Below, piece after piece: positions 54,586-64,000 of a DNA stretch of 64,000 nt. The first letter of the stretch is position 1, and the number at the start of each line of letters is the position of its first letter. This DNA comes from Faucicola sp902506225 (GTDB lineage: Bacteria; Pseudomonadota; Gammaproteobacteria; Pseudomonadales; Moraxellaceae): positions 372,001 through 436,000 of the forward strand of contig LR733345.1 in NCBI GenBank assembly GCA_902506225.1. The letters run 5' to 3'. The notes under the pieces were generated by a model. The model made no database searches. It was not told the DNA's origin and saw only the letters and a list, made by a program, of their open reading frames with translations. The position numbers and the translations under genes are program-made.

Positions 54586-55314
54586 TTAGTGTTGGCGCGC
54601 AACCGGTTGTTGCAGTGCTTGAGGTAACTCAAGAATGGTCAGGTTACTGGCGGCAATATCATCGGGACGCCCGACGACCAAGGCTTCAAAACCTGTGTCA
54701 GTAGCAATGCTATTGACCACATCGACACTGCCAATTTTTTCACCTGGGTTAGGTATATCACCGGTACCTGCTACGCGGTGGAGCCAAGCTTTCGGGCTGG
54801 CCTTAAAATATAACCGCGCAATGATTTCTTGGCCTAAATAACAGCCTTTATCGTAGTCAACGCCGCCTTGTTGGTGTAGACGTAACTCTTGGGGTTGCCA
54901 CAAGCCTGCGGTGGCTTTGACAATCCAGTAATTGCCTGTAGCGATACTCGCTTTTTGCCATGCTTTGCGGTTAGCGTCGGTGTCAGTGCCATTCTCTGAT
55001 TCGCTAAAACTAGGTACCCCATTGTCAACAACCGCAAAAATATCACGTGGGGCTGATAAGGTGAGTTTTGAGAACGCCGCATATTTTTTGATATGCTTGG
55101 CAAACTCATCGGCACAGTCTTGGCTGATGACGATTTGGTAAGCGTCATCCGCTATTTTTCTAATCCAAATACCAAACGCAACACGCCCTTTGAGATTACT
55201 AATCGCGGTCGCTTGGAATTGGTCGCTCAGTTTGGTGACGTTGCAGGTTACTTGTCCTTGCAAGAATTTTTGGGCATCGGCACCGGTTATATCAAAGACG
55301 ACGAAATCTGTCAT
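54586..55314 (-). CDS. ygfZ: YgfZ/GcvT-like folate-binding protein
   Basis: 242 residues from ATG 55314 (MTDFVVFDITGADAQKFLQG). A start further upstream has no ribosome-binding site. The signature KGCYLGQEIIARLYFK (about 173) with its functional Cys is present. YgfZ helps assembly or repair of certain iron-sulfur enzymes with tetrahydrofolate. Confidence 0.92.
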   Translation of the reverse strand: MTDFVVFDITGADAQKFLQGQVTCNVTKLSDQFQATAISNLKGRVAFGIWIRKIADDAYQIVISQDCADEFAKHIKKYAAFSKLTLSAPRDIFAVVDNGVPSFSESENGTDTDANRKAWQKASIATGNYWIVKATAGLWQPQELRLHQQGGVDYDKGCYLGQEIIARLYFKASPKAWLHRVAGTGDIPNPGEKIGSVDVVNSIATDTGFEALVVGRPDDIAASNLTILELPQALQQPVARQH

Positions 55315-55567
55315 GGTGGCTCTCTTTTTATTTACTAAAAAATTATAATCAAAGTTTTGCACAATTGGGCGCGGACTGCAATCATGCTTTATTAGGTTAT
55401 GCTTGACTAAATGCTGGTTTAAGTCCTGCTTGACTAACTACTGTTACTAGGTCATCTGTCAGCGGGTTTGTCTGTACTAGCTGATTACTATTATTGGGGT
55501 AACTTATCGCGTACAATACATCAATTAACGACTGTTAAAATTTTTCTAAGATAATTGAGCGTGTGCT

Positions 55568-55933
55568 ATGAGTTTACCTGCCTGTCCCCCATGCCCCAAG
55601 TGTAAAGAAAATTATACATACCAAGATGGCGAGTTACTGATTTGCCCAATGTGTGGCTTTGAAGCAGAGCAGCAGGCATGGCAAGCCGGCGAAACCGAAG
55701 CAGCCAGCGAACAAGTTATTAAAGATGCTGTCGGCAATGTGTTACAAGATGGGGATAGTGTGACAGTTATTAAAGACTTAAAAGTCAAAGGCGCAAGTAC
55801 CCCCATTAAAGTTGGCACCAAAGTCAAATCCATTCGTCTGCTCCATAATGCGCCCGATGATCATGATATTGATTGTAAAATTGACGGTTTTGGCGCGATG
55901 AAACTCAAATCCAGCGTCGTCAAAAAAGCTTAG
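55568..55933 (+). CDS. PhnA-like zinc-ribbon protein
   Basis: 121 residues. N-terminal zinc ribbon CPPCPKCKENY...LICPMCGFE (about 5-35). C-terminal PhnA domain with DGDSVTVIKDLKVKGASTP and a final FGAMKLKSSVVKK. Despite the name, no phosphonate genes are near; the role is unknown. Confidence 0.9.
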   Translation: MSLPACPPCPKCKENYTYQDGELLICPMCGFEAEQQAWQAGETEAASEQVIKDAVGNVLQDGDSVTVIKDLKVKGASTPIKVGTKVKSIRLLHNAPDDHDIDCKIDGFGAMKLKSSVVKKA

Positions 55934-56122
55934 TTTTCGGAGGGTTTGGGCTTTGTTTGGGGCTCTGGGTTTGCAACAGATATTGACACCCAAAGCTTAT
56001 CTTTTTTTATGACCTCCCACAAGCTGTCACAATAAATTCAGTAGGTGATTGTAGAAAAATACGTTACAATAAGGCTATTTTTCTACAAATTTAATCATAT
56101 ACTTTTTTGTTAGTAGGTAATT

Positions 56123-57928
56123 GTGACCGCCTTATCTCATATTCGTAATTTTTCTATTATTGCCCATATCGACCACGGTAAATCCACGCTTGCCGACCGC
56201 ATTATCCAAATGTGTGGGGGTCTACAAGCACGTGAAATGCAGGCGCAAGTACTTGACTCGATGGATATTGAGCGCGAGCGCGGTATTACCATTAAAGCCC
56301 AATCTGTCACGCTGTATTATAACCACCCAAACGGTGACAAATACCAGTTTAACTTTATTGATACCCCAGGGCACGTCGATTTTTCGTATGAAGTGTCGCG
56401 TTCACTGGCAGCTTGTGAAGGCGCTTTGCTGGTGGTCGATGCCGCGCAAGGCGTAGAAGCGCAGTCGGTTGCCAACTGTTATACCGCGATTGAGCAGGGG
56501 CTTGAAGTATTACCGGTACTCAACAAGATTGACTTACCGCAAGTGGACCCCGAGCGCGTGATTCAAGAAATCGAAGACATTATCGGGATTGAAGCGATGG
56601 ATGCACCGCGCGTGTCTGCCAAGACAGGCGTGGGCGTGGATGATTTGCTACAAGCGATTGTTGAGCGTATTCCCGCGCCTGAAGGCGACCGTGATGCCCC
56701 TTTGCAAGCGTTAATTATTGACTCATGGTTTGACAATTATCTTGGGGTTGTGTCACTGGTACGTGTGCGTCAAGGGACGCTCAAAAAAGACGATAAAATC
56801 CATATCAAATCGACCAAAGGCACGCATATTGTGACGTCAATTGGGGTGTTTACCCCAAAATCGTTTGAGACTAATATCTTAGAAGCAGGCGAAGTGGGGT
56901 TTGTGATTGCTGGTATCAAAGACATTGGCGGCGCGCCTGTGGGTGATACCATTACCCTTGCCAAAACCCCAGATGTAGACAGCATACCAGGGTTTAAAAA
57001 GGTCAAGCCGCAAGTCTATGCCGGTATGTTCCCTGTCGATTCGAGTGACTTTGAGGCGTTTCGTGAAGCGCTACAAAAACTGCAAGTCAATGACGCTGCG
57101 TTGTTTTTTGAGCCTGATACCTCTGATGCCCTTGGGTTTGGTTTTCGCTGTGGTTTCTTGGGGATGCTCCATATGGAAATCATCCAAGAACGTCTTGAGC
57201 GTGAATACGATTTAGATTTGATTACCACCGCCCCGACCGTTATCTACGAAATCAAAAAACGCAATGGTGAAATTATCCAAATCGATAACCCATCAAAAAT
57301 GCCTGACCCAGGTCTGATTGATGAGTTTCGTGAGCCGATTGCGCGCTGTCACATTCTGGTGCCACCCGATTATCTGGGTAACGTGATGACATTATGTATC
57401 GAGCGTCGTGGTATCCAAGTCGATATGAAGTTCATGGGACAGCAAGTCCAGTTGACCTTTGATATTCCGATGGGCGAAGTGGTCATGGACTTTTTTGACC
57501 GTCTAAAATCGGTGTCACGTGGCTTCGCGTCACTTGATTACGGATTTGAGCGCTTTGAAACAGATAAACTGGTGCGGGTGGATGTGCTTATTAATGGCGA
57601 AAAAGTTGATGCATTGGCGATGATTTGTCATGCTGAGCAAGCGCGCTATCGCGGTAATCAGCTGGTTGAAAAAATGAAAGAATTGATTCCGCGTCAAATG
57701 TTTGATGTGGCAATTCAAGCGGCGATTGGTAGCCAAATCATTGCCCGTAGTACCGTCAAAGCCATGCGTAAAGACGTACTTGCCAAATGTTATGGCGGTG
57801 ACGTGTCACGTAAGAAAAAACTACTGTCAAAGCAAAAAGAAGGTAAAAAACGCATGAAGCAAGTGGGACGTGTTGAGATTCCACAAGAAGCGTTTTTGGC
57901 GGTATTAAAAGTGGATAACCAGTCGTAG
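56123..57928 (+). CDS. lepA: Translation elongation factor 4 (LepA)
   Basis: 601 residues from GTG 56123. GTPase motifs: AHIDHGKSTLADR (G1), RGITIKAQ (G2), DTPGHVDF (G3), NKIDLP (G4). LepA-specific C-terminal domain with GGDVSRKKKLLSKQKEGKKR. Assists translation or ribosome biogenesis. First gene of a conserved run to pdxJ. Confidence 0.97.
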   Translation: MTALSHIRNFSIIAHIDHGKSTLADRIIQMCGGLQAREMQAQVLDSMDIERERGITIKAQSVTLYYNHPNGDKYQFNFIDTPGHVDFSYEVSRSLAACEGALLVVDAAQGVEAQSVANCYTAIEQGLEVLPVLNKIDLPQVDPERVIQEIEDIIGIEAMDAPRVSAKTGVGVDDLLQAIVERIPAPEGDRDAPLQALIIDSWFDNYLGVVSLVRVRQGTLKKDDKIHIKSTKGTHIVTSIGVFTPKSFETNILEAGEVGFVIAGIKDIGGAPVGDTITLAKTPDVDSIPGFKKVKPQVYAGMFPVDSSDFEAFREALQKLQVNDAALFFEPDTSDALGFGFRCGFLGMLHMEIIQERLEREYDLDLITTAPTVIYEIKKRNGEIIQIDNPSKMPDPGLIDEFREPIARCHILVPPDYLGNVMTLCIERRGIQVDMKFMGQQVQLTFDIPMGEVVMDFFDRLKSVSRGFASLDYGFERFETDKLVRVDVLINGEKVDALAMICHAEQARYRGNQLVEKMKELIPRQMFDVAIQAAIGSQIIARSTVKAMRKDVLAKCYGGDVSRKKKLLSKQKEGKKRMKQVGRVEIPQEAFLAVLKVDNQS

Positions 57929-57936
57929 AGGCAAGT

Positions 57937-58842
57937 ATGGATTTTGATTTTAATTTGATTCTTGTCCCTGTGACTTTGATTTTGGGCGCTATTTGGCTAC
58001 TGGATAAATTGGTACTAAAGCAAAAGCAAAGCAAAGGATTGGAGAAATCGACTGCGCCGGTGCGATGGGCGTATGATTTTTTCCCGATTTTAGCGATTGT
58101 GCTCGTAGTGCGCTCGTTTTTGATTGAGCCGTTTAATATTCCATCATCGTCGATGGTGCCAACCCTGTATACGGGTGACTTTATTGCGGTCAACAAATAC
58201 GCGTATGGTATCCGTTTGCCACTGGTGAATACCAAAGTGCTTGATTTAGGCGCACCGCAGCATGGTGATGTGGTGGTATTTCGCTATCCTGAGAACCCAA
58301 AAATTTATTATATCAAGCGGGTGATTGGCGTGGGTGGTGATACGGTGAGCTTTAACAACGGGCAGTTAAGCGTCAATGGCAAAGCGATTGCGACCACGCC
58401 AGCAAACTTTACCCCTGACCCTAAAATGACATCGCAGCTATATCCGCCAGGTAAAACTGAAACGGGTGAGGTTGTGACAGCTGAGCAAGCAGCGCAACTG
58501 GGCAATCAAGAAGAACAAACAGCCCAGTATATGCAAGAATCACCTAGCAGCAATCATCAACATTTGGTGCGCTATTTGGGTGACAAAAATTGGTATCAAT
58601 ATGCCAGCTTTTTGCAGCAAGCGTCACCTCAATTGATGGCGAGCCAAGGTCAACAATGGCAAATCAAAGTGCCTGAAGGACACTATTTTGTGATGGGCGA
58701 TAACCGTGATCGCAGTGCTGATGGTCGTTTTTGGGGGTTTGTGCCCGATCAAAATTTAGCGGGTAAAGCCGTGTATGTGTGGACGCACAAAGCCAGTGGA
58801 TTAAGTCTACCCACCTTTAATCGCAATGGCGCAATACACTAA
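57937..58842 (+). CDS. lepB: Signal peptidase I
   Basis: 301 residues. N-terminal membrane segments (about 5-20 and 45-62), catalytic Ser in PSSSMVPTL (about 70), and Lys in YYIKRVIGVGGD (about 128), then GDNRDRSADGRFWG. Removes signal peptides in the periplasm-facing inner membrane. Eight bases after lepA. Confidence 0.96.
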   Translation: MDFDFNLILVPVTLILGAIWLLDKLVLKQKQSKGLEKSTAPVRWAYDFFPILAIVLVVRSFLIEPFNIPSSSMVPTLYTGDFIAVNKYAYGIRLPLVNTKVLDLGAPQHGDVVVFRYPENPKIYYIKRVIGVGGDTVSFNNGQLSVNGKAIATTPANFTPDPKMTSQLYPPGKTETGEVVTAEQAAQLGNQEEQTAQYMQESPSSNHQHLVRYLGDKNWYQYASFLQQASPQLMASQGQQWQIKVPEGHYFVMGDNRDRSADGRFWGFVPDQNLAGKAVYVWTHKASGLSLPTFNRNGAIH

Positions 58843-58949
58843 CCGCTTACTCTAAAAAATTGGATATCAAAGCCTTTGTTGTTGAGAATATTTAATTAAC
58901 TAAGGCTTACATTAACCTATCTTGAGCGATGGTCAAAGGAGAATACGGC

Positions 58950-59342
58950 ATGAACCTACCAAGTCATCAGCGCGGCGCCAGCGTCACGGGTATCGTGATT
59001 ATGATTGTACTCATCGTCGTGTGTGCCAAAATCGGTTTAGCTATTATCCCTGCCCAAGTCGGTCACTACCAACTCAAAAAATCGTTGGCTTTTGAACTCA
59101 AAAAGTCCAATGACAACAAAGAGAGCGTCAAAGAGTTTTTAGGTAATGTCAATTCCCAATGGCATATCAACGGTGCCAGCCAAAAAGCAGAGGACGTCGT
59201 GGAAGTGGTAGATAGTACGCCAGGTGCGATGTCAGTGAAATTAAAATACGATGAAGCAAACAACTTTTTTGGTAACGTCCATATCGTCAATCGCTTTGAA
59301 GATACCATTAGCGCAGAAGATGCCAAAGTTGCCAAGCCCTAG
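58950..59342 (+). CDS. DUF4845 membrane protein
   Basis: 130 residues from ATG 58950, after AAAGGAG; the ATG at 58929 is less well placed. One N-terminal helix (RGASVTGIVIMIVLIVVC region). The rest is predicted to be outside the cytoplasm. The family is found between lepB and rnc in many gammaproteobacteria. Function unknown. Confidence 0.85.
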   Translation: MNLPSHQRGASVTGIVIMIVLIVVCAKIGLAIIPAQVGHYQLKKSLAFELKKSNDNKESVKEFLGNVNSQWHINGASQKAEDVVEVVDSTPGAMSVKLKYDEANNFFGNVHIVNRFEDTISAEDAKVAKP

Positions 59343-59454
59343 TTAAGCCATAGTTAAATAGTTAGTAGCTATTGAGCTTATAGCCCCAATCTTAAGTAAG
59401 TGATAGCCATGTTATGATTTAAATGGCAAATACTTTTCTAACAATTTGAAGCAG

Positions 59455-60240
59455 ATGAATTTACCAATCACTATCCCCACCTTTAATCTTAAAAAACTAC
59501 CGCCACAAGTGCGTCAATTAACCGCACTGTTTTATCAAATGGGTTATCAGTTTGATAATGTGAATTTACCCATTATGGCACTTATGCATCGCTCATTTGA
59601 TAGCGAACACAATTATGAGCGATTAGAGTTCTTGGGGGATGCCTTGCTCGGTGTGATCATCGCAGAAGCCTTATTTTTGCGCTATCCCGACTATAATGAA
59701 GGGCGGCTCAGTCGCTTACGTGCATCGCTTGTGCGCGAAGAAACCTTGGTGATTATCGCAAAGCAGCTCAATTTGTCAGATTATTTGATTTTAGGGGTGG
59801 GCGAGCGTAAAGGCGGTGGTCGTCAGCGCGCCTCAATCTTGGCAGATAGCGTTGAAGCTTTGATTGGCGCTATTTATCTTGATAGTCAAAATTTTGATAC
59901 GGTTAAGGCTTGTGTGCTGGCGTGGTTTGAAGATTTGTTCGAAAAAGTGAAAGAACAAAAAGTGCTAAAAGATGCCAAAAGCCGTTTACAAGAGCTGTTG
60001 CAGGCACACCAACTTGCGCTACCCCGCTATGAGGTGACCGAAACCATTGGTAATGCACCCAATCAAATTTTTGTGGTCAGCTGCCAAGTGGAAATTATTT
60101 TTGACAATAAAACCGCCAAACCCATAGCGCCAATCCAAGCTTTAGTCACAGCACAAGGGGAAAGTCGCCGTATTGCCGAGCAGCGATGCGCTGAAGCCAT
60201 GCTGACTAAAATCAGTGATTTGTTGCCCCCGCTGCGCTAA
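59455..60240 (+). CDS. rnc: Ribonuclease III
   Basis: 261 residues from ATG 59455 (TTG 59446 possible). Nuclease signature ERLEFLGDALLG (about 46) with catalytic acids, LADSVEALIGAIYLD (about 122), and a C-terminal double-stranded RNA-binding domain (about 175-250). Processes rRNA and structured RNAs. Between DUF4845 and era. Confidence 0.95.
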   Translation: MNLPITIPTFNLKKLPPQVRQLTALFYQMGYQFDNVNLPIMALMHRSFDSEHNYERLEFLGDALLGVIIAEALFLRYPDYNEGRLSRLRASLVREETLVIIAKQLNLSDYLILGVGERKGGGRQRASILADSVEALIGAIYLDSQNFDTVKACVLAWFEDLFEKVKEQKVLKDAKSRLQELLQAHQLALPRYEVTETIGNAPNQIFVVSCQVEIIFDNKTAKPIAPIQALVTAQGESRRIAEQRCAEAMLTKISDLLPPLR

Positions 60241-60355
60241 TTTGCCAACCTGCCATACGGTCAATACCCAAATTTGCTGAAATGCTTACTGAAATTTGTT
60301 CAAAACTCTTCTACAATAATTTTTACCCTTTAAACCAATGTTGAGATCCCACTTT

Positions 60356-61405
60356 ATGTCTAACCAAACAGACGCTACCCAACAAACAACCACTGACCCA
60401 GCTGTCGACAATCCATCAGCGGACAACAATCAGGATGTTATCAGTCAATTCTTCAGTGGGCAAAGTGATTCAGCGCCCGCGCGTGCGGTGGATTTTCGCA
60501 CGGGGTATGTAGCCATTGTCGGACGTCCAAACGTGGGTAAATCAACATTGATGAATCATGTGTTGGGTCAAAAATTGTCGATTACCTCGCGAAAACCCCA
60601 AACCACCCGCCATCGTATTATGGGAATTTTGACCAACGAGCAACTACAAGCAATTTTTGTTGACACCCCGGGTATCCATAGCCGCGAAGTGCGCGCTATC
60701 AATGAGCGTATGAATAAAGCCGCAACCTCGGCTTTGGCAGACGTTGATGCGGTATTGTTTGTGATTGATAGCCTAAAATGGGTGGAAGATGATGAGCTGG
60801 TGTTTGCCAAAGTGCAAAATTTGGGTGTCCCTGTGATTGCAGTGGTTAATAAAAGCGACACCATTAAGGACGAAGCTCAGCTGTTCGCGCTACTACAAAA
60901 ACTGCATGATACCCAAGTATTTAGCGATATCGTGCCCGTATCTGCATTACGTGCGCATAACTTAGATGAGCTAGTACGAGTCATCGGTAAGCATTTACCG
61001 ATTGCAGCGCCAATCTATGATGCAGAGCAAGTCACTGACCGTTCAGAACGCTTTTTAGCCAGTGAAATCATTCGTGAAAAAGTGATGCGGGCATCGGGCG
61101 ATGAGATTCCTTACGATTTAACCGTACAAATCGACACCTTCAAGGATGAGCCCGCGCATCAAGACCCAAAAACAGGTAAATGGCGTAAAGCTGTGACCTT
61201 CATCGATGCCACGATTTTTGTCGAGCGTCAAGGTCAAAAGGTGATTGTCATCGGTGATAAAGGCGAAAAAATCAAACAAATCGGCATCGAAGCGCGCCAA
61301 GATATGGAAAAAATGTTTGATAAAAAAGTGATGCTAACGCTTTGGGTCAAAGTCAAAAAAGGTTGGTCAGATGATGAACGTGCGCTAACGAGCTTGGGCT
61401 ACTAA
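60356..61405 (+). CDS. era: GTPase Era
   Basis: 349 residues from ATG 60356 (60338 possible). GTPase motifs GRPNVGKSTLMN (about 58), TTRHR, DTPGIHS, NKSDT, then a KH domain (VIGDKGEKIKQIGIEARQDM). It binds 16S rRNA in 30S assembly. An N-terminal tail of about 45 Asp/Gln/Thr-rich residues is longer than in E. coli Era (301 residues). Confidence 0.95.
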   Translation: MSNQTDATQQTTTDPAVDNPSADNNQDVISQFFSGQSDSAPARAVDFRTGYVAIVGRPNVGKSTLMNHVLGQKLSITSRKPQTTRHRIMGILTNEQLQAIFVDTPGIHSREVRAINERMNKAATSALADVDAVLFVIDSLKWVEDDELVFAKVQNLGVPVIAVVNKSDTIKDEAQLFALLQKLHDTQVFSDIVPVSALRAHNLDELVRVIGKHLPIAAPIYDAEQVTDRSERFLASEIIREKVMRASGDEIPYDLTVQIDTFKDEPAHQDPKTGKWRKAVTFIDATIFVERQGQKVIVIGDKGEKIKQIGIEARQDMEKMFDKKVMLTLWVKVKKGWSDDERALTSLGY

Positions 61406-61427
61406 GCAATAAGGCAAATAAGCTACT

Positions 61428-62183
61428 ATGCGCAATCAACTGCTAAAAGGTTATATTCTGCACCAGAAGCCGTATGGTGAAAGCCGTAGTTTGGTTTACC
61501 TGTTTAGTGAAGAATGGGGCGTAGTACATGGTATCGGTAAAAAAAACTTACCGCTATTTGTCGCCATACAATTTTTTGGCAATGGTAAAAACAGCCTAAA
61601 AACCTTTAGTCAAAGCCAGATTTTGCAAAATCACATTACCCTCACAGGACAAAGCCTGTATGCAGGCATGTATCTTAACGAGGTTTTGCAAAAACTATTG
61701 CCTGTTGAAGAGCCGTTTGCTGAGATATGGCAAGCCTATCAGCAGTGCGTTGCAAACATGGCAACGTTGTTTGTCGACCCAGCGCAATCGCCATATGATA
61801 TGACCCGTTTAAAGTGGTATTTAAGGCGCTTTGAAAATGTATTGTTTGAACAACTAGGCTATGGGTTCGATTTTGCTAAAGATGCATTAGGGGATTTAAT
61901 AGTCCCATCGCAGCGTTATCAATACCAGTTACAGCAAGGATTTACGCCAGTTTTACCCTTGGATAAACCTGATATGTCAATAACAGGTGAGCAGCTGCTA
62001 ATTTGGTATCAATGTTTACAAGATGAAGCTAGCTTTAACCAAATGATGCAACAAGATTTTGATTTAGCCAAACAATTGGTCAATAGCATCAGTGCCATGC
62101 ACCGCCATTTGATGGATAATTTACTCAATTATCAAACCTTGCAAAGCCGAGAACTTTGGCAGCAGCTTACCCAATATCAATAA
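61428..62183 (+). CDS. recO: DNA repair protein RecO
   Basis: 251 residues. N-terminal OB-fold (about 1-80, KGYILHQKPYGESRSLVYLFSE); helical C-terminal part. The four-Cys zinc cluster of some RecO proteins is absent. It acts with RecR/RecF in loading RecA. In order with era and pdxJ. Confidence 0.9.
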   Translation: MRNQLLKGYILHQKPYGESRSLVYLFSEEWGVVHGIGKKNLPLFVAIQFFGNGKNSLKTFSQSQILQNHITLTGQSLYAGMYLNEVLQKLLPVEEPFAEIWQAYQQCVANMATLFVDPAQSPYDMTRLKWYLRRFENVLFEQLGYGFDFAKDALGDLIVPSQRYQYQLQQGFTPVLPLDKPDMSITGEQLLIWYQCLQDEASFNQMMQQDFDLAKQLVNSISAMHRHLMDNLLNYQTLQSRELWQQLTQYQ

Positions 62184-62222
62184 GCTTACTCAGTATCAAT
62201 CATAGACAAAATAGGGCATATC

Positions 62223-62972
62223 ATGACCAGCAATCAACCCTTACTCGGTGTAAATATCGACCATATTGCAACCCTGCGTCAAGCGCGCGGCGTGGCGTAT
62301 CCCGATCCTGTAGCAGGGGCGTTAATTTGTGAGCAGGCCGGGGCGGATGGTATCACGCTGCATTTGCGTGAAGATCGTCGTCACATTCAAGATGATGATG
62401 TTTATCGGCTTGCCAAAGTCATAACCACTCGTATGAACCTTGAAATGGCAGTCACTGACGAGATGGTAGCGATAGCCTGTGATGTTAAGCCAGCTTGGGT
62501 GTGCTTTGTCCCTGAAAAACGCCAAGAACTGACCACCGAAGGCGGGCTTGATGTGATTGGTAATCAGCACAAAATAGCCAATGCGATTCAACAGTTACAT
62601 CAAGTCGGCACTCAAGTGTCACTATTCATTGATCCAGAGTTGGCGCAAATTGATAAAAGCATTGCGCTTGGGGCAGATGCCATTGAACTACACACAGGCG
62701 CCTATGCGGATTATTGGTTGCAACAAGATCAAGTTAAAATTAGCGATGAAATCACCCGTATCAAAACAGCCGTGACTCATGCCCACCAGGCAAAAGCAAG
62801 CTTACTGGTCAATGCGGGGCATGGTCTTACCCGTGACAACGTTGCACCCATTGCTAGTATAGCTGGCATCCATGAACTAAACATCGGTCATGCCATTATT
62901 GCAGATAGTGTGTTTATGGGACTTAGCCAAGCGGTGGTCGCAATGAGAAAGGCATTTACCGCAAAAGCCTAG
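62223..62972 (+). CDS. pdxJ: Pyridoxine 5'-phosphate synthase
   Basis: 249 residues. Motifs: LGVNIDHIATLRQARG (about 8), GITLHLREDRRHI (about 44), ELHTGAYADYW, and LVNAGHGLTRDNV (about 195). Makes pyridoxine phosphate for vitamin B6. Last gene of the lepA run and converges on the pilin-like gene with almost no spacer. Confidence 0.96.
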   Translation: MTSNQPLLGVNIDHIATLRQARGVAYPDPVAGALICEQAGADGITLHLREDRRHIQDDDVYRLAKVITTRMNLEMAVTDEMVAIACDVKPAWVCFVPEKRQELTTEGGLDVIGNQHKIANAIQQLHQVGTQVSLFIDPELAQIDKSIALGADAIELHTGAYADYWLQQDQVKISDEITRIKTAVTHAHQAKASLLVNAGHGLTRDNVAPIASIAGIHELNIGHAIIADSVFMGLSQAVVAMRKAFTAKA

Positions 62973-62975
62973 CGG

Positions 62976-63539
62976 TTAGGGGCAGTTAAACTGTTCAACT
63001 GAGTAGGGCTTATATTTAATAATGCCTGTTTTACTAAAACTTACCCTTAGTCGATTATCGACCTTACCATCTAAAGGGCAGTATTGAATATTGCCCATAT
63101 AACCAATGGGTCTAGCGTTTTCTGGCTTAAAAATAATGTAGTTGTTATTCAGCGAGATATTTGCCGTAAGCACACCCCAGGATAAATCTAACGTAAGCTG
63201 ATGATTGAGTTTGTCTACCGCTGCCTCATAGCTGTTATTGTTGTTTTTATCGATAAAGCTAATTAGCTGATGACCGCCAGTTGTCACGCAAGCCAAGCTA
63301 TCGCTAGCGACACAGGCGACGACTGGGTTTTGATAAATCAACGCCTCTTGTTTTGCCCTGCTTAAAAAATTCATTAAGCTTGAAGCAACGTTTTTTGCTT
63401 CCATTTGCTTTAAGCTGTTGGTAATAGCAATCGAAGCCATCGCCACAATGATAGATAAAACAGCCAAAACGACGACTGTTTCAAGCAAAGTAAATCCCTG
63501 TCTTTTTATTGAGAATACGTTGGCTTTTGAATCATTCAT
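62976..63539 (-). CDS. GspH/FimT-type type IV pilin-like protein
   Basis: 187 residues from ATG 63539 (GTG 63578 possible). The prepilin peptidase site is KRQG|FTLLE (Glu at +5), followed by a hydrophobic helix. A minor pseudopilin or FimT/FimU-like subunit of a type IV pilus or secretion system. It stands alone; other pilin genes may lie beyond the right edge. Confidence 0.85.
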   Translation of the reverse strand: MNDSKANVFSIKRQGFTLLETVVVLAVLSIIVAMASIAITNSLKQMEAKNVASSLMNFLSRAKQEALIYQNPVVACVASDSLACVTTGGHQLISFIDKNNNNSYEAAVDKLNHQLTLDLSWGVLTANISLNNNYIIFKPENARPIGYMGNIQYCPLDGKVDNRLRVSFSKTGIIKYKPYSVEQFNCP

Positions 63540-63579
63540 GCTATTAGAGCTACCGGCTAGATCATGATGGAATAACACA

Positions 63580-64000
63580 ATAAACGATTTTAGTTCATTA
63601 TTATAGAGAGTTTTGATAAATTAACAAACGAATATTGATATAAAAGATAGGGGTGGCTGACTATAAAGCTAATAACAGTAAAGCTAACAAAAGCGACCAA
63701 AAGGCTAGTACTGTCTGACATACTGAAGTTTTCAAAACCAATTGATGGGTTTACATGTTAAATTATCTACCTTAATTTATGAACGCTAAGCCATTATCTA
63801 GACGAAACTATTTTAGTGGTATGGCAAATGTATCAGTTACACATTAAGTAAATGAATGTCACTAGAATGTATCATTTAGTGACAGTATGAATTTAAGATA
63901 TGGTAAATTTAAATAGACTGTATTAAAATCCTTCTCAAGATAAGTATATAGTGTTGATGTGTAATTTCGAATCCTCATGGGTGTTAAAGTTTTAGTGTCG
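63580..64000. other. Intergenic region at the right edge
   Basis: No coding frame that I can support. It contains a hairpin with stem TGTCACTA/TAGTGACA (63857-63864/63877-63884) without a T-run. The rest is AT-rich and featureless to me. Confidence 0.4.

Noticed and set aside
1..64000. CRISPR arrays
   Set aside because: No series of regularly spaced 20-40 bp repeats was found; the only tandem repeats are short (15 and 17 bp) and unspaced.

Overview
The window looks like chromosome of a gammaproteobacterium of the family Moraxellaceae, most like the Moraxella osloensis/Faucicola group. This rests on gene order (lepA-lepB-DUF4845-rnc-era-recO-pdxJ; ribH-nusB-thiL-pgpA; lgt-thyA), protein style, and plasmid-type genes usually seen in Acinetobacter and Moraxella. 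The species call is inference; no 16S gene is present.

Positions 1 to about 27,190 are accessory DNA, apparently one integrated island whose right end lies inside the host thyA gene. From the left it holds: (a) a type I restriction-modification remnant, with hsdM running off the left edge and an hsdR that starts abruptly at its Walker A motif; (b) a reverse transcriptase of the antiviral DRT2 (UG2) type, preceded by a structured, promoter-bearing non-coding region, the most interesting locus here; (c) an IS5-family element with a frameshifted transposase; (d) a plasmid-like module (replication-associated DNA-binding protein, HigBA toxin-antitoxin, serine resolvase); (e) copper genes (cueR, copA, divergent copZ) and a cadmium/zinc/lead pair (cadR, cadA), all with MerR-type 19-bp-spacer promoters; (f) a GlxA-type regulator, isochorismatase-like hydrolase, metallo-beta-lactamase-fold lipoprotein and luciferase-like oxidoreductase; (g) an IS982 element; (h) a complete, divergent thyA; (i) a tightly overlapping four-gene operon of three tyrosine recombinases plus a small coiled-coil protein, next to the island end.

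The host thyA (27,769 leftward) is cut after its QRSAD motif, and the island carries its own intact thymidylate synthase. The island therefore seems to repair the auxotrophy it causes. Its left end is outside the window.

Positions 27,190 to 64,000 are mostly core: lgt, hisF, thrB, a DUF3800 gene followed by a hairpin-rich segment (a likely small mobile or RNA-linked unit), a glutamine amidotransferase, an acetoin-utilisation/HDAC-like protein, an aminotransferase, ychJ, ydjM-like, tRNA-Ala and tRNA-Glu, dedA, gltX, ribH-nusB-thiL-pgpA, glmU, a phosphoesterase, glmS, an FMN glutamate-synthase-like protein, the formaldehyde detoxification pair fghA-adhC, acs, a flavoprotein, ygfZ, a PhnA-like protein, the lepA-to-pdxJ operon, and a type IV pilin-like protein. 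Rho-independent terminators separate most of these units.
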